A stretch of 64,000 bases of DNA from Neocallimastix lanati (nom. inval.). Its lineage: Eukaryota; Neocallimastigomycota; Neocallimastigomycetes; Neocallimastigales; Neocallimastigaceae. The stretch spans positions 620,001-684,000 of the forward strand of contig JACVTC010000046.1 in NCBI GenBank assembly GCA_016946835.1. The letters are read 5' to 3'. The notes below the pieces were generated by a model. That model did no database searches and was not told the DNA's origin. It saw nothing but the letters and a program-made list of their open reading frames with translations. The position numbers and the translations under genes are program-made. This document shows, in pieces, positions 36,904 through 50,160 of the stretch; position 1 is the first letter of the stretch; every line of letters begins with the position of its first letter.

Positions 36904-37779
36904 TTAATAAATAATAATAATAATAATAATTATAAATAATAATTATAATAATAATTAATAATAATTATAATTATAATTAGTCTTATAAACAATTTACAAT
37001 AAAACTAAATATAAATATACTAAAATAATTTTTTTGAAATGAATAATTCCATTTTAATTTTTAATTATTTATATATATTATATTTTATTTTAAATTTCAT
37101 TTATTGAGTGATTGATTTATTATAATTTAATTATTTTCACTTAAATTTATATCTATTTTTGTTTTAATTAATTATAATTTTCAAATATATTTTTTTTTTT
37201 CTTTCTTATTTATATATTAATTTATTTTTTTTTTTTTTTTTTAATTATTTTATACCTTATATTATAAGTTCTAGTTTTTAAAATATTATCTTCTGTAAGC
37301 TCATTAGGGTCTTCAACAATTTCAAAATTATCATTACCCATAGCTTCTTCAAGTTCATCTAAATCTTCCAAATCTTCTATTTCTTGTTCATTATTTGATT
37401 GATTTACTGTAAGTTTTTTCATTTCAGAATCAATCTCTTCCACTTGATCAATGTTCTGTTTTTTCATTTGATAATACGTTTCAATCCATTCACCTTCTAC
37501 TATTCTTTCCATCTCATCATTTGTATATTCCATATCTTTTGCTCTTTTTATACATGGAACATTTTTTGTGATAAGATATTGTTTATTATCTGGTAAATAA
37601 TTACGTTTTTTCTCTTTAACACCTTCACACCAGGACCAAGTTGGACATTTAGAGACTAAAAAATCACCAGCTTGAACAAATTCTTCTGGTGTTAAAACTC
37701 CAGCTTCAAAAAATCTGGATTCTTTTAAAAGTGGTGTGAATTTATCTTTCAAATTATTATAAATAGTATAAAATGCCAT
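36116..37779 (-). CDS. ATG3: Autophagy E2-like conjugating enzyme ATG3
   Basis: Minus-strand exons 37779-37256, 36794-36521, 36175-36116; phases close to 285 residues, slightly shorter than the typical ~310. The N-terminus [20 protein letters not shown] then [17 protein letters not shown] and CPTWSWCEG is the ATG3 start. An acidic flexible loop follows, then [27 protein letters not shown], the catalytic Cys in IHPCRHANV, and the C-terminal [19 protein letters not shown]. It transfers ATG8 from ATG7 to phosphatidylethanolamine during autophagosome growth (family knowledge). The last exon is only 60 nt and lies 345 bp from the previous one; it was placed by homology to the family FVxxVIPTIEYDYT end. 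Poly-T lies in both introns. Confidence 0.93.
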
Positions 37780-39338
37780 TTAAAAAAAAAAAAATAAAGG
37801 AAAAATAAAATGAACGAATGAATGAATGATAGATAAGGTTATTTTGTTTTTATAGATTCTACTTTTTATTTTTATGTGGTGTAATAACAATTATTAATAT
37901 TTTTACTTATAATTATATATATTTTTTATAATAAAAAATAAAAAATAAAAAAGATCAATAAAAAAAAAATAAAATAAAAATAAAAATAAAATAAAATAAA
38001 TAAAAAGGTCTCTCTATTTTTAAATACAATTTTTTTATTTTTTTTTTATTTTTTTTTTATTTTTTATTTTGTTAAAATAGAACACAATATTTTATTATGG
38101 AAATAAGCCTTAATTAATAAATTAAATATTCTAATTATTTTTATATTAAATTAATCAAATTAAAATTTTTAATTTTTTTAAAAAATTTACATACTTAATA
38201 TATGTCAATAAAAAAAAAAACTTTAGTAAATAAAGTTTATTAATTATTTTTTTTTTTTTTTTTGGTTAATAATTTATTACTTTGTATAAAAAAATAAAAT
38301 ATAAAAAAATAAAATAAAATATAAAAAAATAAAATAAAATATAAAAAAAATAAAATGAAATATAAAAAAATAAAATGAAATATAAAAAAATAAAATAAAA
38401 TAAAATAAAATAGAAAAAAGGTTCATTTTTATAATTAAAATCAATAATACTTAAAAATTATATTTTTGCTTTTATTATAAATAAAATACGTTTAAAATAA
38501 CAATAATGAAAATTATAATTAAAATGTTTACTTCATAAGTAAAAATAAAAAAATAAAATAATAATAATAATAATAATAATAATAGAATTCTAAAAAAAAA
38601 AAAAAATTATTTAGAAAATTTATTTCATATCTTTTAAAAGTTAATTATATATATTAAGAAAAAAAAAAATTTTTTTTTTTTTTTTTGAATATTCTATTTT
38701 TTTTAAAAAGAAAAAAAGAAAAAATATATATTATATATTGTAATAGCAACTGTTTTTAAAAATATTAAAAGAACTTCTATAACGCTTTTATATATTATAT
38801 AAAACTCTATTAATATTAAAGGATCATTATATTTTTTTTTTTTTTCGATATAATTCCGATGAATATGGATGTATAATAAAAATTTATTTATTTTAATTTT
38901 TTTTTTTTTTTTTTTTTTTTTTTATATTTTTATAAACATTAAATTTTTTTTTTCTTTTATTTTAATATAAAAAATATATAATTTGTTTGTTAATATTTTA
39001 TAAATTTTTATAACCATTTTTATTATTATAATAATTATTATTATCGATTATAAATTGTAAAAGATGTTAATAATATTCATTACAATAAAAAAAAATTACT
39101 TATATAATAATATTATTATTATCATTATTTTTATTTTATGAAATTGATTTTATTTTATTTTTATCTATTAAAAGTATTAATTAGGATATATATATATATA
39201 TAAAAAAAAAAAAAAAAAAAAAAAAAATAATAATAATAATAAATAAATAAATAAATAAAAATATTAAAATAAAAATCAATATATATATATATAATTTTTT
39301 TTTATTTATTTATTTATACTTATATATATATAATCAAT
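37780..39338. other. Intergenic, AT-rich
   Basis: Contains a minisatellite of about 20-bp units (AAAATATAAAAAAATAAAAT) at 38285-38410, T runs (38241-38262, 38899-38923) and poly-A (39203-39227). No gene recognised. It holds the promoter of ATG3 and the 3' flank of MTC1. Confidence 0.65.
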
Positions 39339-40379
39339 TTAAATAATTTGACCAGATAATCCAGCAATAGTTTCAGTATCATAATTATATTCTTTCATTC
39401 TAACTAATAATTCTTCAAAAACAGTCCAAACACCAGCTTCAATTACCTTTAATTTACGATCATCATTCCATTCTTCATAAATTTGACTTCTGAGAGGATA
39501 CTCAGAAGTCGATTGTGCTGATGAATTACTTTCATCTTCCTTAATTTCCATATTTTCTTTACAACTGACACTTTGAGTGGTATAACTTATGAATATATCC
39601 TTCTTTGGATTTTCATAATTTGGATAATAGAAAAGAATATAATAAGCAACATGAGTTAAGGTCTTTTCAGTATTTGGACGAGTTAAATTAATATAGAATG
39701 GTTGAATGTAAAGGAACATATCGTAGTATGAAGTCACAATTTCTTTGGTTGGTTTTTCAGTAGCATTTGGATTTGCTGGTTTGTCATCAGCAATTTGTTG
39801 AACCTTTGGTTCACGTTTTGGATGAGCCGTAGTGAATTCTTTAAATAAATCCTTTATATAAGAGTATAAAAAAAAAAAAAAATGAAAAAATGAAAAATTA
39901 ATAAATAATTATTTAATTTATTGATTTTATTTAATTAATTAAAAATTATATATATATATTAGAATTATAATAATGACAATAATAATAATAATAATTATAA
40001 TAATATTTAAAATATATATATATATAAATATTAATATATAATTATCATAATCTATTATTTAAATTTAAAATAATTACATCAGCAGTATTAACGGCAGCAG
40101 CAATGCTAAATGAAACTGGAGGTTGTTTTTCCTTTGGAAGAATTTCATTTTTAACAGAGAATTTTCCCTTTATAACATTTCTTCTTACTGCAGCACTAGC
40201 AAACATTTCTTCAATAACATATTTAACAACATCATTAACTTGTTCAGAAAAGTCTTTAGTATCATTAGTTTGAATCCAAAGAGTGGTTTCATTGTCTGTG
40301 TTAAAACCAGGAATTGGTGGAGCAATTGAATCAATAACATTAGCAGTCATCTTTTTTAAATCATTACCTTTGTTTTAAT

Positions 40380-40427
<48 letters not shown>

Positions 40428-41055
40428 AATACATATAAAAGATAGTTAATATTACATTAAAATCAATCATTAAATATAAAATATAATAAAATATATAATA
40501 AAAATAAATATATATAAATATAACTATATATTAAAAATTAATATTTATAAATAAAATTGTATATATTATTCAATATAAAGTACCTAATTTTTCAATATTT
40601 TCTTTATTAAATTGAGATGCAATGCCTCTAAGTCTTTCATTTCCTTCAATATTTCTTTGAGCAGCTTCCATACCTTTCTTTAAGTTTTGGGAAGCTTGAT
40701 TTACAGTATTTTGAGCATTATTCCAGAAAGAACCCCAATTCCAACCTTTCTTAGTTTCTTGTTTTTGTTCAGTTGGAGCTGTAGCAGTAGTGGTTGTAAC
40801 TTCTGGTTTTGCTTGAGTAACTGGGGTTACTATTGGAGCAGAAGGAGAACCAGTGGTATTAGTAATTTCATCTAAGAATTGTAATACAGATTCTGTTGTA
40901 GTGGCGTTTGGTTTACTATCAGTAGCAGTACTGGCTGCTGGGGTGGCACCAGTAGCTGGAACATTAGTTTTATTTGTTTCATCTCCAGTTGGAGTTTGTA
41001 ATTTATCTAATGATTCTAAAAATTGTAAAACATCATTATGTGTTGCATCGGACAT
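39339..41055 (-). CDS. MTC1: MTC1-family protein (maintenance of telomere capping 1)
   Basis: Minus-strand exons 41055-40584, 40367-40078, 39851-39339; phases close to 424 residues. The start MSDATHNDVLQFLESLDKLQ, the repeated VLQFLDEI motif, a Thr/Ala/Pro-rich low-complexity segment, then KKGWNWGSFWNNAQNTVNQA and LGNDLKKMTANVIDSIAPPI match the fungal MTC1 family (DUF5427). The C-terminal part has TSYYDMFLYIQPF and an acidic Ser-rich insert. Yeast MTC1 (about 478 residues) is a cytosolic, vesicle-associated protein of uncertain function named from a cdc13 genetic interaction (family knowledge). The internal Met at 40335-40337 is not the start, because the frame joins the upstream exon. A family with fungal distribution supports a fungal host. 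Confidence 0.85.
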
Positions 41056-41811
41056 TTTGGAAGTATTTAATTAAACTTTTTAATAATAAAATTATTATGG
41101 TCATATTTGTTTATTTAATAATTATTAATTAAAAGTAATATAATCATTTTTATTTTGCATATTATACATAAAATTTATTAAAAAAAAATATTAATAATAA
41201 ATTATAAATAGATATACATGAATTAGTAAATGAAAATAAAAACTATTTTACTATTTATATTTAAATTAATATAAAATTTCATATATTTATTTAAAATTAA
41301 ATATTTAAATAAAGATTTTTATTAGTTATTACTTATTTCAAAAATTTTTATACTATTCATAAAAACATATTTATTACTATAATTTCATTTTTATGTTTAC
41401 ATTTATTAATTATTACAATTATTATTTATTTTTTTTTCTGTTTTGTTTTGTTGTTTTCAAGGTTCCATTCAATATTTGAAATTATTATTATAATTGTTAT
41501 CATTATTATATTACTATTGTTTTTTCATTACAGTATAATTTAATTATTATTATTTTATTATCAATTTTTGATATATTTACTTATTTTCTTTTCCTTTAAT
41601 TTTGTTTATATATTCGTTAAATATATTTTTTAATTTTCTTGCAAATTAATATTTTCTTTTTATTAAATACAAATCAAAACAATAACATTGGCTTTGAAAT
41701 ATCAAAAAATAGTTCATATAAATCATGTATTATTTTATTTTCTTTTACTTATTTATATCTTTTAAATAATGATATTACAATATCCATAATATTCTCTAAA
41801 TCCTAGAAAAG

Positions 41812-41855
<44 letters not shown>

Positions 41856-42684
41856 GATAATTACTTTATTAATAAACATCAATATGATTCTAGGTTACTG
41901 TTATTTACTGTTATTTCTAAAATTTATATTATTTATTTTTCTCTAAAAAATAACAAAAATAAAAAATAAATAAATAAAAAACAATAAATATGAATTTATA
42001 TTTATATATTTATTTTTAATTTTAAAATATATTAAAGATTTATTAAAATATTATACATTAACTATTTTAATTATTTATTAATACATATAATAATATAATT
42101 TAATATATATATATTTAATAAAATTAATCTTTTCAACAATTCAATAATCCATTCAAAATTATTTTAAATTTTGTAATAATAATATTGTTAACAAATCATA
42201 GACTTTTTAACAGCTTATTTCAACTATGAAATTATTATTATTTGAACAAAAAAATAATAAAATTATTAGTTTTTCAATAACACTTTTTTTTTTATAATAA
42301 AATGTATCTTCATTTTTTTATTTATCATTAATATCAATAATGTTTAACAAAAATTATATTATATATATATATATATATTTTAATAAAAATTTCAATCAAT
42401 TTATATGTAATAATACTAGATATTATTATTATCATATTATATTAAATAATATTTTAAACAGAACTTTTCTATATAAAATATGTCTATAATAAAATTCAAA
42501 AATAAAAATATTAATAACAAATATGTATTAAAATAAATAAAGTTAATCATAATAGTTATTATAATTATAAATATAATAGTATAATATCAAAAAGTCAAAG
42601 ATAAAATTATAAAATAAAACTTTAAAAAAAAAAAAAAGAAAAAAAAAAAAAAAGGAATAAAAGTCTTCTTTTTTTTCATGCATT
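41056..42684. other. Intergenic, AT-rich
   Basis: Promoter side of MTC1 and 3' side of the Rho gene. Poly-A at 41818-41853 and 42624-42652. No coding signal seen. Confidence 0.65.
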
Positions 42685-43198
42685 TTAAAGAATATTACAA
42701 CTTTTTCCTTTAGTTTTTCGAGGATTTATAGCAATTCTAGCTGCAATTTTAAATAGTTCAGAAACATTATCACCAGTTTTAGCTGAAACTTCAACATATC
42801 GTAGTGCACCAATTTCATTTGCCATTTTTTCACCCTGTTTATCAATATAAAACAATAATAATAATAATAATTAATATTTATCTAAATATAAATATGTAAG
42901 GTCTTTTTTTTTTTTATCTTACTGTATATAAATTAATGTTTAAATATTATATATAGAATTATTTACTTGTTCTTTTGTAACAGGTTTTTGATGTTTCTTA
43001 CTTAATTCTTCAATTGTTTCTGAATCATTACGTAAATCTTTTTTCAATCCTACTAAAATTGTTGGAACATCATCACAAAAATGTCTTGTTTCTGGAAACC
43101 ACTATATAATAATTTTAATTTCAATTATAATATTATTAAATATACAAAATATTAAAATTTCAAAATATCACATTAAATAAAATAAAATAAATAAATAA

Positions 43199-43241
<43 letters not shown>

Positions 43242-44396
43242 ATATGTTTAAAATTACCTTTTCATCTACATTATAATATGATTCTGGATATCCTATTGAA
43301 AAACAAATTAATACAATATCAGCATCCGGGTATGAAAGTGGTCTAAGTCTATCATAATCTTCTTGTCCTGCTGTATCCCATAGCGTTAATTCTACGGGTT
43401 TATTATCGACCCAAAATGCTGATAGATAATTTTCAAATACAGTAGGTACATATCCCTAATTGAAATTTAAAAATAATAAATATATATATATAATAAAAGA
43501 ATAAAATTGTATTACTATCCTATATTAAACATTACTACAATAATATATATAATTATAATCAACTTAAATAATACTAATAATTTAATATAATTTAATATAT
43601 AATTACTCAATTTTCTAATTTTATATATATATTTAATTCTTAACAATACCTCTGGAAATGGTTTACCGCTCTGTACTAGTAACAATGATGTTTTTCCACA
43701 AGCACCATCTCCTACAACAACTAACTTTTTACGATTTTTTAATGGAACATTTTTGTGATCTGGTCTTGCTGGTCTTACATCCGAAGCAACTGATGATTTA
43801 TTAATTTCTCCACTATTACTTTTTTGTTTATCTTTTTCTTTTAATGATGAATCATTTGAAATACTACCTGAACTTGAACCAAACTAAATATATATATATA
43901 TATATTATAAATATTTAGAATATAATTTTTAGTTAGTAATTTGTTTGTTAATAATGCCAAAAATGACTATTCTAAAAATACTATCTTCAATTTATATTTA
44001 TTTTAAGTTTTTTATTAATCTTTAAAATAATAAATCATAAATGCATATTAATTTTTAAAATAATAATATAATAATAATATTAATAATAACTATTTAATAT
44101 TTTCTAATAATCTATTATAAGTGTATAAAATTTCTTGGTTTCATTACATTTAATTATTATATTATTACTTCGTTTTCCATTATTTTATGAAATCATTTTT
44201 TCATTATTATAATTTATTATTAATTAATCAACTTAATTTATTAGTTTAGTCTTATTATATTCATATATTACGAAGTATCTTATAAAATATTTTTTATTCA
44301 TATTGAATATCATTTATATGTTAAACTTTTATAATTATATACCATTCTTTTTATAAAATGAAGGTTAGTTGATGGTCTAACATCCACATCTGCCAT
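42685..44396 (-). CDS. Rho-family small GTPase with N-terminal extension
   Basis: Minus-strand exons 44396-44343, 43883-43650, 43455-43258, 43101-42967, 42834-42685; all phase 0; 256 residues. About 70 Ser/Lys-rich residues precede the G domain. P-loop GDGACGKTS (about residues 76-84), switch I with YVPTVFENY, switch [22 protein letters not shown], base-recognition LKKD in place of the usual TKxD/NKxD, SAK in EVSAKTG, and C-terminal CNIL, predicting geranylgeranylation. The [13 protein letters not shown] string places it in Rho/Rac/Cdc42 rather than Ras or Rab. It would act on actin and polarity at membranes (family knowledge). Canonical Rho proteins are ~190-200 residues, so the extension is notable. 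Which Rho subtype it is cannot be decided by eye. Confidence 0.9.
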
Positions 44397-45377
44397 TTTT
44401 TCAAATAATAAAACTTTATGAAACCTTTTATGTGTTTCCTTTTTAATTTAATTGACAATTATTAAAATATCAATTTATTCTTATCTAGATTTATTAATAT
44501 TCAATCAATTATATACGTTTTTGTTTTGTTTTTTTGTTTTTTTGTTTTTTGTTTTATTGTTATATTTTTTGGCAATCCTCAAATTTTGAAAAATTCCTTC
44601 CTTAAATAATAATTTTATATATTTTTTAATAGATATATTTATTTTAGAAAAAATATTATACACACAAGAATTGTTAATTTTATATATAATATATTTTTAT
44701 ATATAATATATTAATAAAACAAATGAAAAATAAAAAATAAAAAGAATAAAATTTGAAGTATGTGAAAGTTCCAAAATAAAAAATATAAACACATATAATA
44801 AAAAAACTTATAATAATATATATATAGTTTATTAAATTTATTAATATTAATTTATCTAAATTATAATTTAATGTAAATTATTGCTTAAAAATAACAGGTT
44901 AATCCATAATTTAAATTCAAAATTAAAATGTGTTAATTAATAAAATCAAAACTTTAAAATTTAAATTATATAATAATGGTTGACTTTTTTTGTTTTTATA
45001 TATATATTAAATTTAATTGAAAAAAATTTCTTGAAAAATATTAAAAAAAATTGAAAATTCTAAAATTTATATTTACAATATATTTATTATAAATTTAAAA
45101 AAAAAAATAAAAAAATAGCATATTAAAAAACGGTAATTGGTAATAATATTAATTATTTATTATTTATTATTTATTATTTTCATTTTAATAATATATATAA
45201 TTTAAATTTTAAAAAAGATATAAAATTTCATAGTTATATATTATTTAAACTTTGAAAATAAAAAATAAATTAGAACATTGTTTATGAATTAACCATGAAT
45301 AATAATAATTAAATTTTAAATGCAAAATTTCTTTAAAAATTTTCCATAATTTGATGATATAATTAATTTATTAAATA

Positions 45378-45419
<42 letters not shown>

Positions 45420-45606
45420 ATAAAATCTAATCTAATAATAATCATTAATAATAGTTATAATATTACAGATCTATAATTTTTTCATATACATTTTTATTAA
45501 TATATCATTATCTTGCTTAACATTGATAATGAATTTTTTTTTTTCAATTATTTTAACGTCATATAAGAATAAAACAATATTTTTAATATATCATTATATA
45601 TTATAT
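44397..45606. other. Intergenic, AT-rich
   Basis: Promoter side of the Rho gene; TTTTTG repeats at 44518-44552 and poly-A at 45378-45417. No gene recognised. Confidence 0.65.
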
Positions 45607-45804
45607 TATTAAGAGTTAGGAATTTAAGGTTATAATTATGTCGACTTTATTAATATATTATATGATAGATTGTTACTAGCACTTAATTATTCTAAATTAA
45701 ATGATTTATATAGTATTATATATTGTGGCTTATAAATTATTTATATTACATTATGTTTCAATACATTTGAAGCTTAATTTTGGTATATTTTATATATTCT
45801 AACA
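45607..45804 (-). mobile_element. 3' LTR of decayed Ty1/copia element
   Basis: Closely related to the LTRs at 7628, 19350 and 47589. In element orientation (minus) it begins TGTTAGAATATATAAAATAT and ends in a CTTAATA-type terminus. It is directly preceded (element orientation) by a polypurine tract. Confidence 0.65.
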
Positions 45805-45815
45805 TTCCCACTTAA
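45805..45815 (-). other. Polypurine tract of the Ty1/copia element
   Basis: On the minus strand TTAAGTGGGAA abuts the TGTTAG start of the 3' LTR. This is the classic position and composition of the plus-strand primer in copia elements. Confidence 0.55.
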
Positions 45816-47588
45816 ACCTAGTTATTCTATAATGAATAAATTGGTTTACTAATAAATGTGTGTATATAAAATTATCCTATTTTATAATATTAATTTGATA
45901 TTGTTAAACTATTAGTCATTTCTATTCTTAATTAACTTTTAAATTTTTACATTAATAATATTTTCTTCACATTATTAATTCTTTAATTCGATTTAAATAT
46001 TGTTAAAATAATTTATTAAATACATTTATAATCTTAATCTAAAAGTTTCCCCATAAAACTAAGTATTTAATACTATTATATCATTAATATTGGATGTATC
46101 TAAGATATCTCTTATAATATATGGTTTACATATACCATCTATATGACAGAAACCTTTCTCTTAAAGGTTGATATTACACCTTCTCAATTTGTGTGAATAC
46201 CTTTTTATATATTGAGTTTTATATCATTTTTTAACTAAAATCCACCGTGATAACTTTTTTATATATATTTGCTTTGTAGGCGATAACTACTAAAATAAAT
46301 TGTTTGGTGTTGTAAGTGATTAATCATAATCTTGGAATATTAAAATTGATTATATTAATAGCTAATTATATTATCTAGTCATTTAAACTTATTGCCAAAT
46401 AATATTAATTGTTTCATAATTTATTAATATTCAGTATTTCAATTAATTTTTTCTTGAAGACTAATTTTAGCAAATTTTCTCTATTTAGGCTATTTTTATT
46501 CATTTCCAAAATAAATATGATTTTTAAATAATCGGCACAACGAATCAGTAAACTTTCCATTAATATTTTATGTTCTTTATTATATGTTGCCTATTCCCCC
46601 TTAAAATTCAAATTTCTAAAAGAATTTTATGAATTTGAATTGTCTCATCATTAAATACTAATGAGAATAGTTAATTAATAATAACTTCTTGAATATTTTA
46701 CAGCCAATAAATATAGCTTGAAGAAGGATAGACATAATTTATTTATATTTAACTCATGGTTATATTTATTATCTTTTATACCTTTCATCCCGAAGATTTG
46801 TATTATGATTGCATTTAATTAGTTATTATCTAAATCCATTTCACTCTAGGTTTAATAATGTATTTATTGTTAGAATGCACCCATTTCACGATAGGAACTA
46901 TCATTCTCTTATATCTCCTTAAATATTTGAGATATTATTTTTTAAATTATTTTGTATGTAATCTCTGGCATATAGTCTCCTCCATTATTGTTTTTAATAT
47001 CAAACACATATATATATATATGTGTGTTTGATATATATGCTCATTAAAATACCTATACATTAAATTGTATAAGTTGTGGTTTAATAAAAACCATTATTTA
47101 ATATATAATTGCTTAAATATTTGTAAGTAATATATATTATTAAAATTTGTTTTGTATATTCATGGGGTGAAAATATTTATCACAGAGTAGATTTCTTTAT
47201 GTATAAATATAATACATTTTACATTATTAATAACCTAGAATTTTATTTGTTAAAATATCAAATTTTAATTTCAATTATAGATATATGAGAATATTGTTCT
47301 AATATATGCTTGAGAGTTTTTTTTCTCTATTGAATTAATATTACTATATTTTCATAATTTTATTTTACTTGTGGTAATTCTCTTTCGATAAATATTTTAT
47401 ATTTTACATGTTTCTTCAATTATGCAATCTTGATCATTTCAAATGTCCAATCAGCTTTATTAGTTTTCCTTAAATTGACATAATGAGCAACTCTCATCAT
47501 AATTTAAAATTCCAATTTATTTTTCTTTGACATAATATTATGATATTATGTCAAATTGATTCTTTTGCTAAGAATCTTTTTAATAGTC
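45816..47588 (-). mobile_element. Internal region of decayed, internally deleted Ty1/copia element
   Basis: Minus-strand translation gives, in copia order: an integrase-like NNGGDYMPEITYK (46951-46990), a reverse-transcriptase-like CADYLKIIFILEMN followed by LLKLVFKKKLIEIL (46425-46545; compare YVDDL...LL...F.MKDLG), and an RNase H-like CHIDGICKPYIIRDILD (46080-46170; compare KHIDIRYHFIRD). Multiple stops and frameshifts are present. The distance between LTRs is about 1.8 kb against about 4.5 kb for intact elements, so large parts are lost. Each motif alone is weak. Their order, strand and the flanking LTR/polypurine tract make the call. Confidence 0.55.
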
Positions 47589-47760
47589 TGCTAAGAATCA
47601 AGAATTTAGGGTTTATAATTATATCAACTTCATTAATATATTTTATGATAAAGTGTTACTTAATTATTATAAATTAAATATCTTTATTTTAATACATTGT
47701 AGTATATATATATTATATATATTACATTATATTTCAAAACATAAGATTAAAAATTATTTT
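47589..47760 (-). mobile_element. 5' LTR of decayed Ty1/copia element
   Basis: Same orientation as 45607-45804, with the shared core AAGAATTTAGGGTTTATAAT and the TATTAATATATTTTATGATA stretch. The outer end is eroded after about 47745. Confidence 0.55.
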
Positions 47761-48499
47761 GCCTCTGCTCATAAATAAATAATTCACTTTTATATAATAC
47801 ATACAACGACGATAATTTTAATATAATTTCTAAGAATAAATTTAAAAAAAAATAAAAATAAAAATAAATTAATTAAAATAAAAATAAAAATAAAAATAAA
47901 AATTATATTATAATGTATTAAACCAAGAATAATAATTAATAATTAATCTATTTAATATATAAATATTTATTTTCCTTTATCTATTAATACTTATATATAT
48001 ATATATAAAAAAAAAAAAAAAAATTTATATATATATATATATTTTAGATAAAATAATATAATTGCTGTTTTATTTATTAAATATTTTTTATATATTACAA
48101 AAATAATTAGAAATAATTAATAATATTATAAATATTCGTATAAATAATATTAAAATAATGATAATAATTAAAAATATTTAAGAATATTTATATAAAATTG
48201 TTTGATTATAGTGTTTGTTTTTTTGTTTGTTTCAAGAACAAAAAATATTTATTTTATTTTAAAATATTAAATATTAAATATAATATAAATTTAAGTATTT
48301 AGTAAAATATATGATTGATATTATAAATTAAATTATATGTTATGAAAATTTTTTAAAACAGTAAATTATTAAACTTCATTATGTCTGTAATAATTTAAAT
48401 ATTAACGATATGTTTTTCTTCTTCCTATTTTTTCTATATTTTTTTTATTTATTATTATTATTTATATAAAGTACTCTATCAGCATTTTCCTTTTATAAA
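47761..48499. other. Intergenic, AT-rich
   Basis: AAAAAT repeats (47846-47910), TA runs and a poly-A (48008-48022). No gene recognised. 3' flank of the SH3 gene. Confidence 0.65.
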
Positions 48500-49851
48500 T
48501 TATGAAGCAGATGTATTTTCATTAAAATTTCCAAGTTCATAAGGAGTTATACAAGCTACAGGAAAAGTTCCTTCTGTATTTGTAGTACAATTAATACCAT
48601 GAACCCATCCATCATTAAAAATATCTTGTATTAAAATAATATCACCTATATTTAATTTAATTTCATCTTCAATAATAGGATTATATGGATGAATAACAAT
48701 ATGTTTATTGAAAGTTGCTAATCCATCAGGATTTAATAGCTTTGGATCCATATATTTTTCTAAATTTCTATTTTTAAAATGCATAAATCCAAATATAATA
48801 CCCATTAATGGAACATGAATTAATATACATATAATACTCCAAATAGATAATTTTAATGTTGATGATTTTGTTAATGATACATCCTGAAGTTTATTCTGGC
48901 AACATTCAATATCACTATGTTCTAAGCAATATTCCAAAAAACTATTAATTGAATGAGGTGAAAATCCTTTGATATATATATTATAAAAAAAATTAATAAT
49001 ATTAAAATTTAATATTATTAAAATTTAATATATATGATATTTTTAACATTACAGCTTTAATTTTTATAATAATATTTTAGAAAAAAAAAAAAAAAAAAAA
49101 AATATTTAAATATATAATTACCACAATAATTTCTTTCATCAACAACATCATTAATACAATTGTCTTCCGTAGAATATTCATTACAATATTCATTAATATC
49201 TTGTAATGTTTTAATTCTAGCATTCAATGCTTCTGCAATATATAATTCATTTAAATGAACTAAAGATTCTACATTTTTATCCAAAACTCTCTTATGATCA
49301 TTTTTCTTTAATATTTTAATATATGATTCAACATTGGATGGACATTGCTTTTCATCATTAAAAATTGATTTTAATGAATAATAATAAGCTTCACAAGTAG
49401 TTTTACATATTGGTATAACACTAGAATGACTTTTTTCTACACCTCTATTAATACTATTACATTCATTATCTTTTTCAAAAAGCATCCTAAAACATGAATA
49501 AGTATATACGTATTGTAAACCTTTACCATTCCAAAAGCAACCATAATTGTTATTAAAATCTTTGATATGCCAAGATGAATCCTTCCATGTTTTTAAGTCA
49601 TTATCTAACATTGATATTGTTAATTTAGGAGAGACACTAATATAATTATTTGGCCATTCTGTACATACAGAAGAAGATAATAAAGAGAGACAGGTATAGT
49701 CAGTTAAATTTTGAGCTTCAATTATGTGAAAATTTAATAATTGCAACAATAACAAAGAATAAAAACTTCCTTTTAAGGATAATTTATTCCTTTTTATAGT
49801 TATATATAATAAATAATGTCGTATTTTTGAAAAAAAGTTTTTTACTTTCAT
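48500..49851 (-). CDS. Single-pass membrane protein: Cys-rich ectodomain, TM, cytoplasmic SH3
   Basis: Minus-strand exons 49851-49122 and 48966-48500; phase closes to 398 residues. An N-terminal hydrophobic stretch (about residues 29-47, SFYSLLLLQLLNFHIIEAQ) is a signal peptide or anchor after a basic tip. About 230 residues of ectodomain follow with roughly 17 Cys in both exons (e.g. YTCLSLLSSSVC, SCFRMLF, PICKTTCEAYYYSLKSIF). The CEAYYY context with spaced Cys recalls frizzled-type Cys-rich folds, but this is only suggestive. A transmembrane segment (about 283-305) is followed by an SH3-like domain (about 333-386) with GDIILIQDIFNDGWVHGINC and EGTFPVACI. The layout suits a surface sensor or polarity receptor coupled to proline-rich partners, similar in plan to fungal SHO1/FUS1 but not homologous by eye over the ectodomain. 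The ALYDY-like start of SH3 is weak (IHPYNP). Confidence 0.82.
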
Positions 49852-50117
49852 ATTATTTGTTATTATAATAATTATATTATTAAAAGTTGATTGATAATTC
49901 GTTTTTGTTTTTGCTTAAATAGTATTGTTAATCTTTTTTTTTATTAAAAAATAAATCTATATTTTGAATTCTATTATAATTTTCTAGCCTTCTTTAAAAC
50001 TGCGCAATTAGTATTAATTTTAAGATTGTATTTGTTATTATTAAAAATTATTGTAATAATTTTGTTACTATTTCGTATGATTAAATTTATAAAACTATGT
50101 GCAACAATTGTATAATG

Positions 50118-50160
<43 letters not shown>

